From contig JAPPMC010000001.1 in NCBI GenBank assembly GCA_028819235.1, positions 1 through 64,000 of the forward strand: DNA of 64,000 bases, read 5' to 3'. The notes beneath the pieces are model-generated. The model saw only the letters and a list, made by a program, of their open reading frames with translations, ran no database searches and was not told where the DNA came from. The position numbers and the translations under genes are program-made. This DNA comes from Bryobacterales bacterium (lineage in GTDB: Bacteria; Acidobacteriota; Terriglobia; Bryobacterales; UBA6623). Shown piece after piece: positions 7,559 through 16,759 of the stretch; within the stretch, counting starts at the first letter, position 1, and each line of letters begins with the position of its first letter.

Positions 7559-10402
7559 ATGTCACTGAATCGATCCCTGCGCTCAGGAACACCTAACAGG
7601 CAGTCCCGAATATCGGGCTGCGTCGCCCGCGTCTTGCTCGTTGTTGCGCCCTTGCTTGTCCCGCACCACAACGCAGCGGCCCAAGACTGCCTGACTGTAA
7701 GGATCTTGGATCCGTCCGGGGCAGCCGTGCCCACGGCCACAGTCACCATCGGAGACGCAAGCCAACCGACCGATGACGCAGGCACTGCCAACTTCTGCAA
7801 CTTGGGCGACGGCCCGCACACCATCAGCGTCACCGCTCCGGACCTGCAGGCGGCGACTCGATCGGTCGCGGATGGACAAGGTGTTGTCACGGTCGCCCTT
7901 CAGCTACAGCCAGTCACCGACGACGTGATGGTGGTCGGGAGCCGCATTGAGGGCCGGGAACCCCTGGAATCGCCCGTTCCTGTCGAACTTGTGGTCGGCG
8001 AGAGGCTTCGGACTACGGGACATGTCGAGACCGGTCGGGCCCTACAGATGCTTGCGCCGTCGTTCAACTTCCAGAGCTCCGCGATCACCGACGGGACCGA
8101 CTCGGTGCGCCCCGCCACGCTGCGCGGGATGGGGCCCGATCAGGTCCTGGTGCTCGTCAACGGAAAGCGGCGGCACCACAGCGCGTTGCTCCACGTGCTC
8201 GACACCGTCGGCCGGGGGACCGCCGGCACTGACATGAACGCGATTCCGCTTGCCGCTGTCGAGCGGATCGAGGTGTTGCGGGACGGCGCTGCGGCGCAGT
8301 ACGGCTCCGACGCGATCGGTGGGGTCATCAACTTGGTCCTCCGGCGCGATGCCGGATTCAGCTCTGACACAACTTGGGGCCAGACTTACCGAGGTGACGG
8401 AGACGTGTTCACGCACAGCATGAACGCGGGGGTCGCCAATGACAATGGCGCCTTCCTGAACATGACCTACGAGCTGCGGGATCGAGGTCACACCAACCGC
8501 GCCGGGGCCTGGGGCTGGCCCTTCTACAATCCTGTCCAATGTGCCGAGGGGCAGCAGCCAAGCTCTACCGGATTCTGCCTCGATCCACGGGAGAGCACGG
8601 TCGACCGTCATGTCATTCGACTCGGCGACGCGGACTCCAATCACCACTCCGTGTACTTCAATGGGTCGGCTCCGATCGGGGAAAGGGCGAGCTTCTACTC
8701 CTTTGGCGGGTTCTCGACCCGGGAGAACAGCAGCCCCGGCTTCTACCGGGTTCCATTCATCTTCGACGCCCGCATCGTCTACGAGATTCACCCGGAGGGG
8801 TTCCTGCCGTTCATCGACACGTCCGTTCAGGACCTGTCGTTCGCGGCGGGCGTCGATTGGGAAACGGCTGGGGGGTGGACCTTTGACATGAGCGTCAACC
8901 ATGGCCGCAACACGTTCGATTTCCTGATAAAGAACTCCAACAACGCCTCATACGGAACGGCGAGCCCGACCGAAGCCGATGCCGGAGGCTTGCTGTTCGA
9001 CCAGACGACGCTGAATCTCGACGTGTCGCGACTGTTCGAGCAGGCTGGTCGCACCACGAATCTGGCGTTTGGCGGCGAGTTCCGCAGGGATGGCTACGGA
9101 ATCCGGGCCGGAGTGCCGGTCTCCTATCTGCACTGTCTCGATGACCCGACCTCGGACAAGAGCGCTTGTCGGGCCGGCGCGCCACCCGGGGTCCAAGTGT
9201 TCCCCGGCTACCGCCCCACGGACGAGGCCGACGCCAGTCGCACGAACGCAGCGGCCTATCTCGATCTGGAGTGGTTATTCGGAGGAAAGCTCACCTTGGG
9301 CACTGCCGGCCGGCTGGAGCGGTACAGCGACTTCGGATCCACCATCAACGGGAAGCTGTCTTTCCGTTACGACTTCACTCCGTCATTCGCGGTGAGGGGC
9401 GGTGTCAACACGGGTTTCCGCGCCCCGTCCCTGCACCAGCTGCACTACAGCAAGATTGACACGCTCTCTGTCGAATCGGAGTCCGGCGAATCTGTGCTCG
9501 CCGAAGTCGGCACGTTCCCGAACAGTAGCGAGATAGTCCAAGCGCTGCAGGTCCCTCAGCTCAAGGAGGAGACATCGCTGAACTTCAGTGGCGGATTCGT
9601 GGGCAGGTTCGGCCAAGCGGCCTCCCTCACCGTCGACACGTTCCGGGTGACCGTGGACGACCGCATCGTCATGAGTGCCAACTTCAGCGCAGACGCTGTC
9701 GAATCGACGGCGCCGAGCGTGGCTCGGGTGATGAGGGACACCCGCATCCAAGGTGCCCAGTTCTTCGCAAACGCGGCCCGGACTGTCACGAGCGGCGTTG
9801 AATTCGCCCTCAGCAGCGCGCACGCGTTCCGCGGAGGGGGCGTGCTTGACTGGGGATTCTCAGGGGCTTATTTCGACACGACCCTCGAGGGAGATCTGAA
9901 GTTCCCCTCCACTTTGGCTCCGATCGCAGGCATTCTGTTCGAGCCGGCCGACCGGGCGATCATCGAGGACTTCCAGCCTTCCACCCGTCTTCAAGGCACG
10001 GTCGAGTACCGATTGGGAAGGATACGATTCGGCGCGGGTCTGAGGTACTTCGGGAGCTACACGCTCTGGGACCAGCTGGGCCTGATCTCCAGAAGTCAGA
10101 ATCAGGAGTTCAGCCCCAAGACCGTGACCGACGTGCACTTCGCGGTTCGCCTTTCCCGAAACGCCGAGCTAATAGTTGGGGCCCACAACCTCTTCAACGT
10201 GTATCCCGACCGGAATGAGTTCAATGACCTCTTTGGGACGTTTCTGTCCGACATTGCTGGAGCGCCGTTCAGCAACATCACCGACAGGAGCGGCAATGTC
10301 ATCCCTGGCACGGAATCCTCTGGGATCTTCCCGTACCCTCGGACGGCTCCGTTCGGGATTAACGGCGGGTACTACTATTCGAGGATCAGCTTCCGGTTCT
10401 AG
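7559..10402 (+). CDS. TonB-dependent outer-membrane receptor with N-terminal carboxypeptidase-regulatory domain
   Basis: A 947-residue outer-membrane receptor for TonB-driven uptake. A signal peptide (hydrophobic core VARVLLVVAPLLV, cleavage near AAAQ) is followed by a carboxypeptidase-regulatory/Cna-B-like domain (CLTVRILDPSGAAVPTATV, to about residue 115). A TonB-box-like DDVMVVGSR follows, then a plug domain with the landmark RGMGPDQVLVLVNGKRRH and the IEVLRDGAAAQYGSDAIGGV motif. The rest is a 22-strand-type barrel ending in alternating aromatics YYYSRISFRF with the C-terminal Phe expected for BAM recognition. The architecture is typical of Acidobacteriota and Xanthomonas-type receptors. 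The ligand is unknown. A GC-rich hairpin begins at its stop codon. Confidence 0.95.
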   Translation: MSLNRSLRSGTPNRQSRISGCVARVLLVVAPLLVPHHNAAAQDCLTVRILDPSGAAVPTATVTIGDASQPTDDAGTANFCNLGDGPHTISVTAPDLQAATRSVADGQGVVTVALQLQPVTDDVMVVGSRIEGREPLESPVPVELVVGERLRTTGHVETGRALQMLAPSFNFQSSAITDGTDSVRPATLRGMGPDQVLVLVNGKRRHHSALLHVLDTVGRGTAGTDMNAIPLAAVERIEVLRDGAAAQYGSDAIGGVINLVLRRDAGFSSDTTWGQTYRGDGDVFTHSMNAGVANDNGAFLNMTYELRDRGHTNRAGAWGWPFYNPVQCAEGQQPSSTGFCLDPRESTVDRHVIRLGDADSNHHSVYFNGSAPIGERASFYSFGGFSTRENSSPGFYRVPFIFDARIVYEIHPEGFLPFIDTSVQDLSFAAGVDWETAGGWTFDMSVNHGRNTFDFLIKNSNNASYGTASPTEADAGGLLFDQTTLNLDVSRLFEQAGRTTNLAFGGEFRRDGYGIRAGVPVSYLHCLDDPTSDKSACRAGAPPGVQVFPGYRPTDEADASRTNAAAYLDLEWLFGGKLTLGTAGRLERYSDFGSTINGKLSFRYDFTPSFAVRGGVNTGFRAPSLHQLHYSKIDTLSVESESGESVLAEVGTFPNSSEIVQALQVPQLKEETSLNFSGGFVGRFGQAASLTVDTFRVTVDDRIVMSANFSADAVESTAPSVARVMRDTRIQGAQFFANAARTVTSGVEFALSSAHAFRGGGVLDWGFSGAYFDTTLEGDLKFPSTLAPIAGILFEPADRAIIEDFQPSTRLQGTVEYRLGRIRFGAGLRYFGSYTLWDQLGLISRSQNQEFSPKTVTDVHFAVRLSRNAELIVGAHNLFNVYPDRNEFNDLFGTFLSDIAGAPFSNITDRSGNVIPGTESSGIFPYPRTAPFGINGGYYYSRISFRF

Positions 10403-10419
10403 CCGCGCGCCGGCGCGGC
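10402..10419 (+). terminator. GC hairpin at the end of the TonB receptor gene
   Basis: GCCGCGC (10402-10408), a GCCG loop and GCGCGGC (10413-10419) form a perfect 7-bp stem starting at the last base of the stop codon. There is no following T-run, so it would be a weak or Rho-assisted terminator or an mRNA 3' stabiliser. Confidence 0.45.
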
Positions 10420-10602
10420 CCAGACCCGCAGGCTTCGGCTGGACTGCGGGACTCATCCCGTCGTTCTCGCGTTCGAATTGCGGGCGGCCGGGGTGGGCTC
10501 CGCGGCCATCGGCGGTTTGCTCCGGCTCGCAGTGCCGCGGCGCTTCACGGGGCCGTCGGCCCACTGCCTCGAGTCCAAGGCCCGACTGCTGCAGGATCGA
10601 CG

Positions 10603-10995
10603 TTATCTGGCCAAGACAACTTCGACGCCGATTGCGGGCGCCAAGCGTGCCCAGGTGCGGTCGGTCGTGACGGCCGGAATGCCCTCGGAGATTGCCAGCG
10701 CAAGACAGGCCCGATCGCCGAGCGACAGGCCGGCGCGCTTGGTCTGGCATCGCAGGGCAGCTGCCAGCATCGCCTGAGCCTCATCGAAAACCCGGACTGG
10801 GAGATCCAACGATGCAAGGAGAACTTCGAGATCGCCTTTGTCGAGGCCTCGATCACACAGCTTGGCCCCCACTTCCGAAAGATTCACGGCGGACACGATC
10901 GCTCGCTCAATGCGTGCCTCGACAAAATCCGCACCGAGTTCTCCGAACAGCGCCGCAAGGAGGGCCGATGCATCGAGGACGATCCTACCCTCCAT
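10603..10995 (-). CDS. vapC: PIN-domain toxin (VapC-like)
   Basis: A 130-residue PIN-domain RNase, read from ATG 10995 (MEGRIVLDASALLAALF). The four acidic residues of the PIN active site are visible: Asp8 in VLDAS, Glu41 in NLSEVGAKL, Asp94 in LSLGDRACLALA and Asp112 in VTTDRTWARL. PIN toxins typically cleave tRNA or rRNA and are neutralised by the adjacent antitoxin. The start overlaps the end of the antitoxin gene by 11 bases, so the two are co-translated. A longer frame to 11028 exists but would run deeper into the antitoxin gene and adds no family residues. Confidence 0.88.
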   Translation of the reverse strand: MEGRIVLDASALLAALFGELGADFVEARIERAIVSAVNLSEVGAKLCDRGLDKGDLEVLLASLDLPVRVFDEAQAMLAAALRCQTKRAGLSLGDRACLALAISEGIPAVTTDRTWARLAPAIGVEVVLAR

Positions 10996-11248
10996 TGGAC
11001 TCCCGTCTGGCTTCGGCCCGGCGTTCACGAATCAGTTCGTCGGATGCGCGCACGTCCGATTTCGTGGCCAACTGGGCCAAGACTTGCTGGGCACGGCGAA
11101 GTTGGCGCGCTCTGGTGGTAACCGTAACTTCACCCTGACCGGCGCGAAACAGCACGCGTGCCGGCCGCCCGTCGATGCCGAGGCGTCTTCGCAAGGCGAC
11201 CGGTATGACCAAACGGCCCGACTCGGAAACGGCCACATCGAAGTGCAT
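10985..11248 (-). CDS. vapB: AbrB/MazE-fold antitoxin (VapB-like)
   Basis: An 87-residue antitoxin. Its first 45 residues have the swapped-hairpin AbrB pattern (VAVSESGRLVIPVALRRRLG), where the VIP-x-x-x-R-x-x-LG core binds the operator DNA. The C-terminal half (LRRAQQVLAQLATKSDVRAS) is the helical, likely toxin-binding part. ATG 11248 was chosen because it starts directly before the fold and follows a GAGAGG about 10 bases upstream. A longer frame from 11326 is possible. It precedes and overlaps vapC, as in classical vapBC operons, and is probably autoregulated. Confidence 0.85.
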   Translation of the reverse strand: MHFDVAVSESGRLVIPVALRRRLGIDGRPARVLFRAGQGEVTVTTRARQLRRAQQVLAQLATKSDVRASDELIRERRAEARRESNGG

Positions 11249-12256
11249 CGGCGTATCGCCTCTCACGCTTCCGGAGTTCAATGGAGACTGACTAGGCATA
11301 AGAACACCATATTGCATGTTTGCCAAGAGTGGTAATTTAGCATGTCATGTCACGTTGTCCAAGAACACCATTTCAGTGAGATTTGGCATTGTCGATTGTT
11401 CTGTCTCCCTAGCATCGGTGGATGGGGAGCTGTTGCACGTGAAGGGCCGGGTTCGAGACGGGACAGGCTCCGACGATCGCGGTTCTTGTGCGGTCACTCC
11501 CGATCTTCAGGCCGCGTCTCCGAAACGTTTCGCGTGGCGGAAGTGCGTGTCATGCGGAGCATCGGTCGGATGCTCGTCCGAGAGAGTCTCGGCGCGTCCG
11601 GAATACGCTGAATCGGAACGCAGGAGACGGCATGATCGAGGACGTGTCCGATGCCGCGGGCATCACGGGAGAACCTGGCAAGGGACTTGGCACTGTTCTC
11701 AAGGATTGGCATGGCCGACCTCGGGAATTCGGCCTCGGCTCTCGCACGTTGAAGTACCTATGCTGGTCGGCAACCTGTTCGGCTCGTTCCTCGACGATTC
11801 CAACCGGGCCGGGCCCGCATTCGGCGGGGTGACCGCGGCGTGCTTAGCGGCGGCTAGGGACGACCGGGGATCTCAACGGAGACGGTAGGGTTGACGCGTC
11901 GATAAGAGTTAGCAACAGGTCGGCCATTGTGCTCCCGGACTATGTCTCCTGCTGGAGACACCGTCACAGTCCGGCTTCAGAGAAGCAGCGCAAACAGCGA
12001 CGCCATCTGGGCGGAGTTCCGGATGCGTGCGGCTGGGGCGTCGAGCAGGAGGCACTTCGTGGTAGCTGCGAGAGCTACCTTTCGTTGAACTTCGCTCACC
12101 TGCATTTCGGGCCTGGGGAGTACTGGGGTGTTGGAGTCCATCGCAGTTGGATGGCGGGACCGTTCCACCCAAACAGTCCCAGAGGCGACCAACCGGCTGG
12201 TGCCGGTACGGCAGCGGGACGGTCCTGAATGACGGCAGCCGATCACCTGATCCCGG
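11249..12256. other. Gene-poor stretch with one gene remnant
   Basis: About 1 kb lies between the VapBC start and the end of the second sulfatase. Apart from the FG-GAP fragment at 11599-11730, listed separately, the open frames on both strands are overlapping and featureless. I see no RNA gene or repeat here. Confidence 0.55.
11599..11730 (+). pseudogene. Short remnant of an FG-GAP/CRTAC1-like protein
   Basis: One frame reads RNTLNRNAGDG and then MIEDVSDAAGITGEPGKGLG. This fits the junction N-x-L-x-R-N-x-G-D-G-x-F-x-D-V-x-x-x-A-G-I of FG-GAP/VCBS repeat proteins with a CRTAC1-like layout. The frame then degenerates, and the expected D-x-D-G-D calcium-binding loop is missing. The fragment is too short to be a gene, and its identity is recalled from family pattern only. 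Confidence 0.35.
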
Positions 12257-13708
12257 CTATTCCCCAGGTGTATCCCCAGGTACCAGCCACCAATCCCGCA
12301 ATGCAGTACGCAGTTCCGTCACGAGCTCGGGACGGACTGCTGCCAAGTTCTGAGTCTCGGCCGGGTCTTCAATGACGTTATAGAGTTCGGGGTCGAAACG
12401 CATCCAGTCGGCAATGTCACCACGACGCAGCATCGTCACGTCCTTGTTGGGCTCGTACGGCTGAATGAGCTTCCATCCGTCCTCGCGGACGACGCTGCGG
12501 TACTTGAGATTCGCAACCGGGTCGAGGACATCGACGGCAGTGTGCGCAAATGTCGCGCCGAAGACTTGCTTCCTCCGCGAGAGTGCCTCCCGGTCCAGCA
12601 GGCTTACGCCAGGGAGCGCCTGTGGCGGCTCAATTCCGGCGGCTTCGAGAATGGTCGGGACCAGGTCGATGCTGCTGACGAGCGTTGTATCATCCCGACG
12701 AGGTTCCACATTCCCCGGCCAGCGGACCATGATCGGCGTTCTCACGCCCAGTTCGTAGGGCGACATCTTCGCCCGAGCCGTGGCCTGATCAGCTCGATCC
12801 TCGGTTGGCAGCCACCCGTTGTCGGCGACGTAGAGCACGACGGTCTCCTTGAGCCTGTCAATATCGGACGGAATGCGGGGATACGGTAAGACAGGCGGAA
12901 ACTGCGAGGGCTCATTGCCGTCGAGGAAATCAAGAAGTTGCCCGACCGTCTCGTCGAACCAAGCCACCATTGCGTAGTAGCTGGCGACACGTTCTGGCCG
13001 CTCGGGCAACCGGTACTTGTCCAAGAGCCGGTCCGGCGGGTTGTGGGGCGTGTGCGGCAAAAACGGCGCGTACCAAACGAAGAACGGTCTTGGTTCGTAC
13101 TCGACGATGAATTGTGCCGCGGGGCCCACGACGGCGAACTCCACGAAGTCGAATATCGGCTGCATGCCCTCCCGACCGATAGCTAGTCCGTCGTCACCAT
13201 GCCGTCCTCCCCGATTGACGTCGCCATGCGTCATTCCGGCCGTGAAGCCGTGGCTGGTCGGGTCCCCTTCCCACCACTTGCCTGACTGATGGCTGACGTA
13301 CCCCGAGCGGGCAAGCAGGTGCATCACGTTCTGGTTCTGCGCGAACACCCGTTCCATCGACGCCCGCCCTTCAGGTGTCCGGGTTGCCCGGAGCGTCTCT
13401 CCCGGGGGGTCGTTGCCCGTGATCCGATGCTGATGCGGATAGAGGCCGGTCGCGATGGTCGCCAGACTCGGCCGGCACACCGGGGCCGGGACGTAACCAC
13501 GGGTGTAGACCAAGGACTCTGAGGCGAGGCGATCCAAGTTTGGAGTCTGGATGACCGGATGCCCCATGAAGCCGTAATCGGGCCAGCCGTGGTCATCAGA
13601 GATGATGACGACAATGTTGGGCGGCCCGGACGGGAATTCCCCACCCGTGCATCCAAAGAGAGCCAGGAAGGACGGCAACCCGAGCGCGGCAATCATGCGA
13701 GAGCACAT
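12257..13708 (-). CDS. Sulfatase lipoprotein with a CRPSL active-site motif
   Basis: A 483-residue S1-family sulfatase. The N-terminus MIAALGLPSFLALFGC gives a lipobox with Cys20, so it should be an envelope lipoprotein. The metal pair SDDH is at about 37-40. The formylglycine site reads VCRPSLATIATG with Cys78. It keeps C-x-P-S but has Leu82 where the consensus C-x-P-x-R has Arg. I recall CRPSL variants from planctomycete-like sulfatases, so this may be a subfamily trait and not a defect. SGKWWEGDP and the LYVADNGW metal-binding segment are present. A small broken secreted-protein gene lies just upstream on the same strand. The substrate is not predictable. Confidence 0.88.
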   Translation of the reverse strand: MCSRMIAALGLPSFLALFGCTGGEFPSGPPNIVVIISDDHGWPDYGFMGHPVIQTPNLDRLASESLVYTRGYVPAPVCRPSLATIATGLYPHQHRITGNDPPGETLRATRTPEGRASMERVFAQNQNVMHLLARSGYVSHQSGKWWEGDPTSHGFTAGMTHGDVNRGGRHGDDGLAIGREGMQPIFDFVEFAVVGPAAQFIVEYEPRPFFVWYAPFLPHTPHNPPDRLLDKYRLPERPERVASYYAMVAWFDETVGQLLDFLDGNEPSQFPPVLPYPRIPSDIDRLKETVVLYVADNGWLPTEDRADQATARAKMSPYELGVRTPIMVRWPGNVEPRRDDTTLVSSIDLVPTILEAAGIEPPQALPGVSLLDREALSRRKQVFGATFAHTAVDVLDPVANLKYRSVVREDGWKLIQPYEPNKDVTMLRRGDIADWMRFDPELYNVIEDPAETQNLAAVRPELVTELRTALRDWWLVPGDTPGE

Positions 13709-13740
13709 TTCGTTAGAACGCCCAGAAGACTGGTGGCACC

Positions 13741-14105
13741 TCAGTGGCCCAGCTGCTTGTCGACGACATTGGGCAGTGCCGGTCTATCAGCAAACCGCCG
13801 GATGTTCGACTTGACGACACCCAACCTCCGCCAGTGGTCCATACTTGAACGCCGGGCAATCTGCAGGGTGAACACAACGATTCCCTCAGGACGTGGCCCT
13901 TGGGCAGGGGCGCGGGATCCGTCACGTCGACCCCCGCCTTGAACACTTCCTCAAGCCTCACCTTGGCCGGGTCGGACCGCCAGTCCGCAACAGTGTCTGA
14001 ATTCTGTTCCGCTACCGGAGTCTTGATAGTCTGCGCTCCACAGAATGAAACAGAGAGCACGGCGAATGCCAGCCAGCGAATAGCGATGCAAGCCTCCTGC
14101 GGCAT
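13741..14105 (-). pseudogene. Small secreted hypothetical protein broken by a one-base deletion
   Basis: From ATG 14105 the frame has a signal peptide (WLAFAVLSVSFCGAQ) and a plausible mature part, SDPAKVRLEEVFKAGVDVTD and PAPLPKG. There, at about 13893-13897, the reading frame changes. In the next frame the text continues PRPEGIVVFTLQIARRSS and DHWRRLGVVKSNIRRFADRP to a TGA at 13741. Adding one C to the GGGCC run restores a continuous protein of about 120 residues. The family is not recognised. The repaired gene would end 32 bases before the sulfatase start on the same strand, so it was probably co-transcribed with that sulfatase. Confidence 0.55.
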
Positions 14106-14552
14106 CGATTGTATCCAGAATCCCCGATCGGAAGATTGCCGAGAACGGTCGTGGAAGGCAGCGGCCGCAGTCGCGGATCGGGAGTCGGCTAACAGTTGGA
14201 CCGACGCAGCGGGCCGGCTCCCTTCAGAAACGAGATGTAGCGCTGACGTGAACTTCCGGACCAGAGGTTAGCCTGTAGCCACGGGCTTTGGGATCTGATT
14301 GACGACACCCGGCTTCGCGCTGGCAATGTTGTCGTTCTCCATAAGGCCTAGCTAGTCATCGTTTAGCTGGACCTGCTTCGGGCCAAGACCCTCCACCAGT
14401 TTGCAGCGCTGATCCTGGGCGAACCGCATGAGGGCCTGACGACACGTTAGTGACAGCCGTAGGTAGCCCCTGTGCTCGTCGCCTGCGCCTCTAGGCATCC
14501 GCCGTACCTCGCGCTCCTCCCGTCTGGCCTCCGACATGCATAACGTCCGGCA
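14106..14552. other. Intergenic stretch, nothing recognised
   Basis: About 450 bases lie between the broken secreted-protein gene (minus) and the sialidase-like gene (plus), so it should hold divergent promoters. No convincing -10/-35 pair, repeat or RNA fold stood out. The long minus frame covering 14352-15440 is an antisense shadow of the sialidase-like gene. Confidence 0.5.
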
Positions 14553-15731
14553 GTGCATGTCGCGCGGTCGGTCGGGCGCTACAGTATTGCCGTGAAGATC
14601 CACCGTCGCGGCGCGCTCGCAGTGTTCTCCTCGGTCGGACTCCTTGCACGGCCGGCAGCGAGAATGGCCGCTGCAGCGGCCGCTGTCGGCGGGCCCGGCC
14701 ACGCAGGGATCACCAACCAGACTGCGATCCAAGGAGTGTGCGCGTGGCCCAACTGTCAGGTCCTTGCCGACGGGACGATCCTCGCCCTGATCTTCAACCA
14801 GCCCTGCCACGGTCTTTGGGAAGGGGACTTGGACTGCTGGGCCAGCCGGGACGGCGGGGGCACTTGGCGGTTTCTGAGCCGCGTGGCGCCGCACGAGCCC
14901 GGAACGAATCGCATGAATTGCGCCGCCGGGCTCGCCGCAAACGGCGATATCGTTGTCCTCTGCAGCGGCTGGGCCGACCGCGCTCGCCCCGGCGAACCGG
15001 TCGCTCCGTTCGACCGCCCTGTCCGGGCTTGGGTCTGCCGCTCTCCAGACAGCGGAGCCACTTGGGAAGTCACAAGTGGCTTCCCGGCCCCACCGAGGGA
15101 GGGCATCGGCGAGAGGAACGAGCTGATACCGTTCGGGAACGTCCGCGCCGCCGAGGACGGGTCGCTGCGGGTGGCAGCCTATCTCCGACGGGGAGAAGTC
15201 CGGACCTGTTACCTCTTGCGGAGCTCGGATGACGGACGCAATTGGGAAATTGTGGCCCCGCTCAACCCTGTCGGGAACGAGACAGACATCCTGCACCTCG
15301 GCGGTGGGCGCTGGCTGGCCGCCAGCAGGGAGTTCCGCGAGCGCAGCGATGTGCACTTGGAACTGTTGAGCTCGAACGACGACGGCATGACTTGGGATCG
15401 AGAGTTCCCGCTCACTCTGCCTCGGCAGGTAACCGGCCACCTTGCCGAGCTGGCCGACGGGCGCATCTTGCTGAGCTACGGAAACCGCTGCTGGAACAAC
15501 TTCGGCGTCGATGTGCGCGTCAGCGACGACGATGGCTCGACTTGGAGCCCGCCCGTCCGTATTGCCGACTGCCCCCGCTCTGACTGCGGCTACCCAAGCA
15601 CGGTCCAGACCCCTGACGGGCGGGCCGTGACCGCCTACTACACACAGGTCTCAGAGGATTACCATTACGAGATGCGGGTCGCGCGCTGGGATCCGGCGGC
15701 GCTTGCCGCGAATGGGGAGTATAGGGCATGA
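14553..15731 (+). CDS. BNR/Asp-box sialidase-like protein (exported)
   Basis: A 392-residue six-bladed propeller protein of the sialidase / BNR superfamily. Five Asp-box motifs of the S-x-D-x-G-x-T-W type are visible: SRDGGGTW, SPDSGATW, SSDDGRNW, SNDDGMTW and SDDDGSTW. These mark successive propeller blades. Candidates for the catalytic acids and the Arg triad are present but cannot be assigned by eye. The N-terminus has an RR followed by a hydrophobic run (HRRGALAVFSSVGLLA), so Tat or Sec export is likely. A GTG about 13 codons downstream of the ATG at 14553 is an alternative start. Members of this group act on sialic acids or other glycans, and the exact substrate is open. The stop overlaps the VOC gene start by ATGA. 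Confidence 0.85.
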   Translation: MHVARSVGRYSIAVKIHRRGALAVFSSVGLLARPAARMAAAAAAVGGPGHAGITNQTAIQGVCAWPNCQVLADGTILALIFNQPCHGLWEGDLDCWASRDGGGTWRFLSRVAPHEPGTNRMNCAAGLAANGDIVVLCSGWADRARPGEPVAPFDRPVRAWVCRSPDSGATWEVTSGFPAPPREGIGERNELIPFGNVRAAEDGSLRVAAYLRRGEVRTCYLLRSSDDGRNWEIVAPLNPVGNETDILHLGGGRWLAASREFRERSDVHLELLSSNDDGMTWDREFPLTLPRQVTGHLAELADGRILLSYGNRCWNNFGVDVRVSDDDGSTWSPPVRIADCPRSDCGYPSTVQTPDGRAVTAYYTQVSEDYHYEMRVARWDPAALAANGEYRA

Positions 15732-16258
15732 CAGCTCCGAGATGGATTGTGCGCACCTTGGTTCGGAGGACGTTCTTGGGCCGTCTCGCACGCTCGAGCT
15801 TGGCTGTCGGGGCCATGGCGGCGCCCGTGCGCCGTGCTCGGGCCCAGACTGAAGGTCGGGGCCGCGTACTCGGATTCGACCACGTCGCCGCACCGATGCG
15901 GGACACCGAAGCGATGGTGGCCTTTTACAGGTCCCTTGGCTTCAAGGTCAACGAGGGCCGGGGGATCTGCTCCGTACACTTTGGCGACCACAAGATCAAT
16001 TTCCATCGCCCACACGTGTGGGAGGACCCTGCCACGACGCTCCGTGCCCCGGCCGCCCAGCCGCCATGTGGGGACTTCTGCTTCGTATGGGAGGGCGGGG
16101 AAGCGTCCCTCTTGCGAACGCTACGCGACGCCGACGCAGACGTCATTGCGGGGCCGGTGGAGCGAACTGGCGGCAAGGACGGCGGAACGGCCCGCGGAAC
16201 AAGCAGATACGTGCGTGACCCGGATGGCAATCTGCTTGAGTTCATTGTCTATCCGTGA
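15728..16258 (+). CDS. VOC-fold (glyoxalase/dioxygenase-like) exported protein
   Basis: A 176-residue vicinal-oxygen-chelate protein. The family signature starts at VLGFDHVAAPMRDTEAMVAF (about residues 48-67) with a metal-ligand His in FDHV. YRSLGFKV follows, then HFGDHKINFHRP, and it closes with YVRDPDGNLLEFIVYP, whose Glu is the usual second-half metal ligand. The N-terminus RRTFLGRLARSS plus a hydrophobic run and AAP looks like a Tat signal, unusual for cytosolic glyoxalases, so it probably works in the periplasm. It is translationally coupled (ATGA) to the sialidase-like gene, which suggests a shared glycan-related role. The reaction is unknown. Confidence 0.85.
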   Translation: MTAPRWIVRTLVRRTFLGRLARSSLAVGAMAAPVRRARAQTEGRGRVLGFDHVAAPMRDTEAMVAFYRSLGFKVNEGRGICSVHFGDHKINFHRPHVWEDPATTLRAPAAQPPCGDFCFVWEGGEASLLRTLRDADADVIAGPVERTGGKDGGTARGTSRYVRDPDGNLLEFIVYP

Positions 16259-16540
16259 GGCCAGCCTGTAGCAGCCGGCCTGTTTTGGGCCGAGGCCCAA
16301 TGGCAGCGAGTTGGGCTGGAGCGCACGGCCGTGCGGCCTAGCCGGACTGGACCGGTCTAGCATCTCCGACGGCAGTTCCGCCGCGCATCGGCGCTGTACA
16401 CCGGGCCGAAGCCCGCTGCGCTGCGGCCTGGGGATGACGAATTCCGTTAAGGCTTGTAATAATGGGGCAGCGCGCGCGGGAAGGCTCGATTGCCGAGTCG
16501 GGTCTCGTGCGAGCGTCTTGAAGCCGGAGAGGGGGACTCA

Positions 16541-16756
16541 TTGGCCAGCAGATCGAACACTAGATTCCAGAAGCGTCTGAAGGAACTTGCGCGGGCTGCG
16601 AAGCGGCGCGAGAAAGAGGAAAAGAAGCAGCTGCGTAAGGCCAACCGTGTCAGTGATGGTTCCGGGCCTCCGATCGAGGCCATCGATCCCACCGATCTGG
16701 GCCTGCCGCCGCTGGAGGAGGAGATCACGACTCCGGATTCCCGTCCAACGTTCTGA
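16541..16756 (+). CDS. Small basic conserved-type protein, unknown function
   Basis: A 71-residue protein read from TTG 16541, chosen because GGAGAGGGGG lies at 16526-16535 and the family-like part begins right after (ASRSNTRFQKRLKELARAAK). The first half is a charged helix rich in Lys, Arg and Glu (KRREKEEKKQLRK). The second half is acidic and proline-rich (IDPTDLGLPPLEEE). Short proteins with this basic-helix/acidic-tail layout are common next to housekeeping genes and have no assigned function. The gene is convergent with cysE, with 3 bases between the two stop codons. Confidence 0.6.
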   Translation: MASRSNTRFQKRLKELARAAKRREKEEKKQLRKANRVSDGSGPPIEAIDPTDLGLPPLEEEITTPDSRPTF

Positions 16757-16759
16757 AGC

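Noticed and set aside
14352-15440. 362-residue open frame on the minus strand over the sialidase-like gene
   Set aside because: Arg/Pro/Gly-rich antisense shadow with no motif. The plus-strand frame has five Asp boxes and a natural composition.
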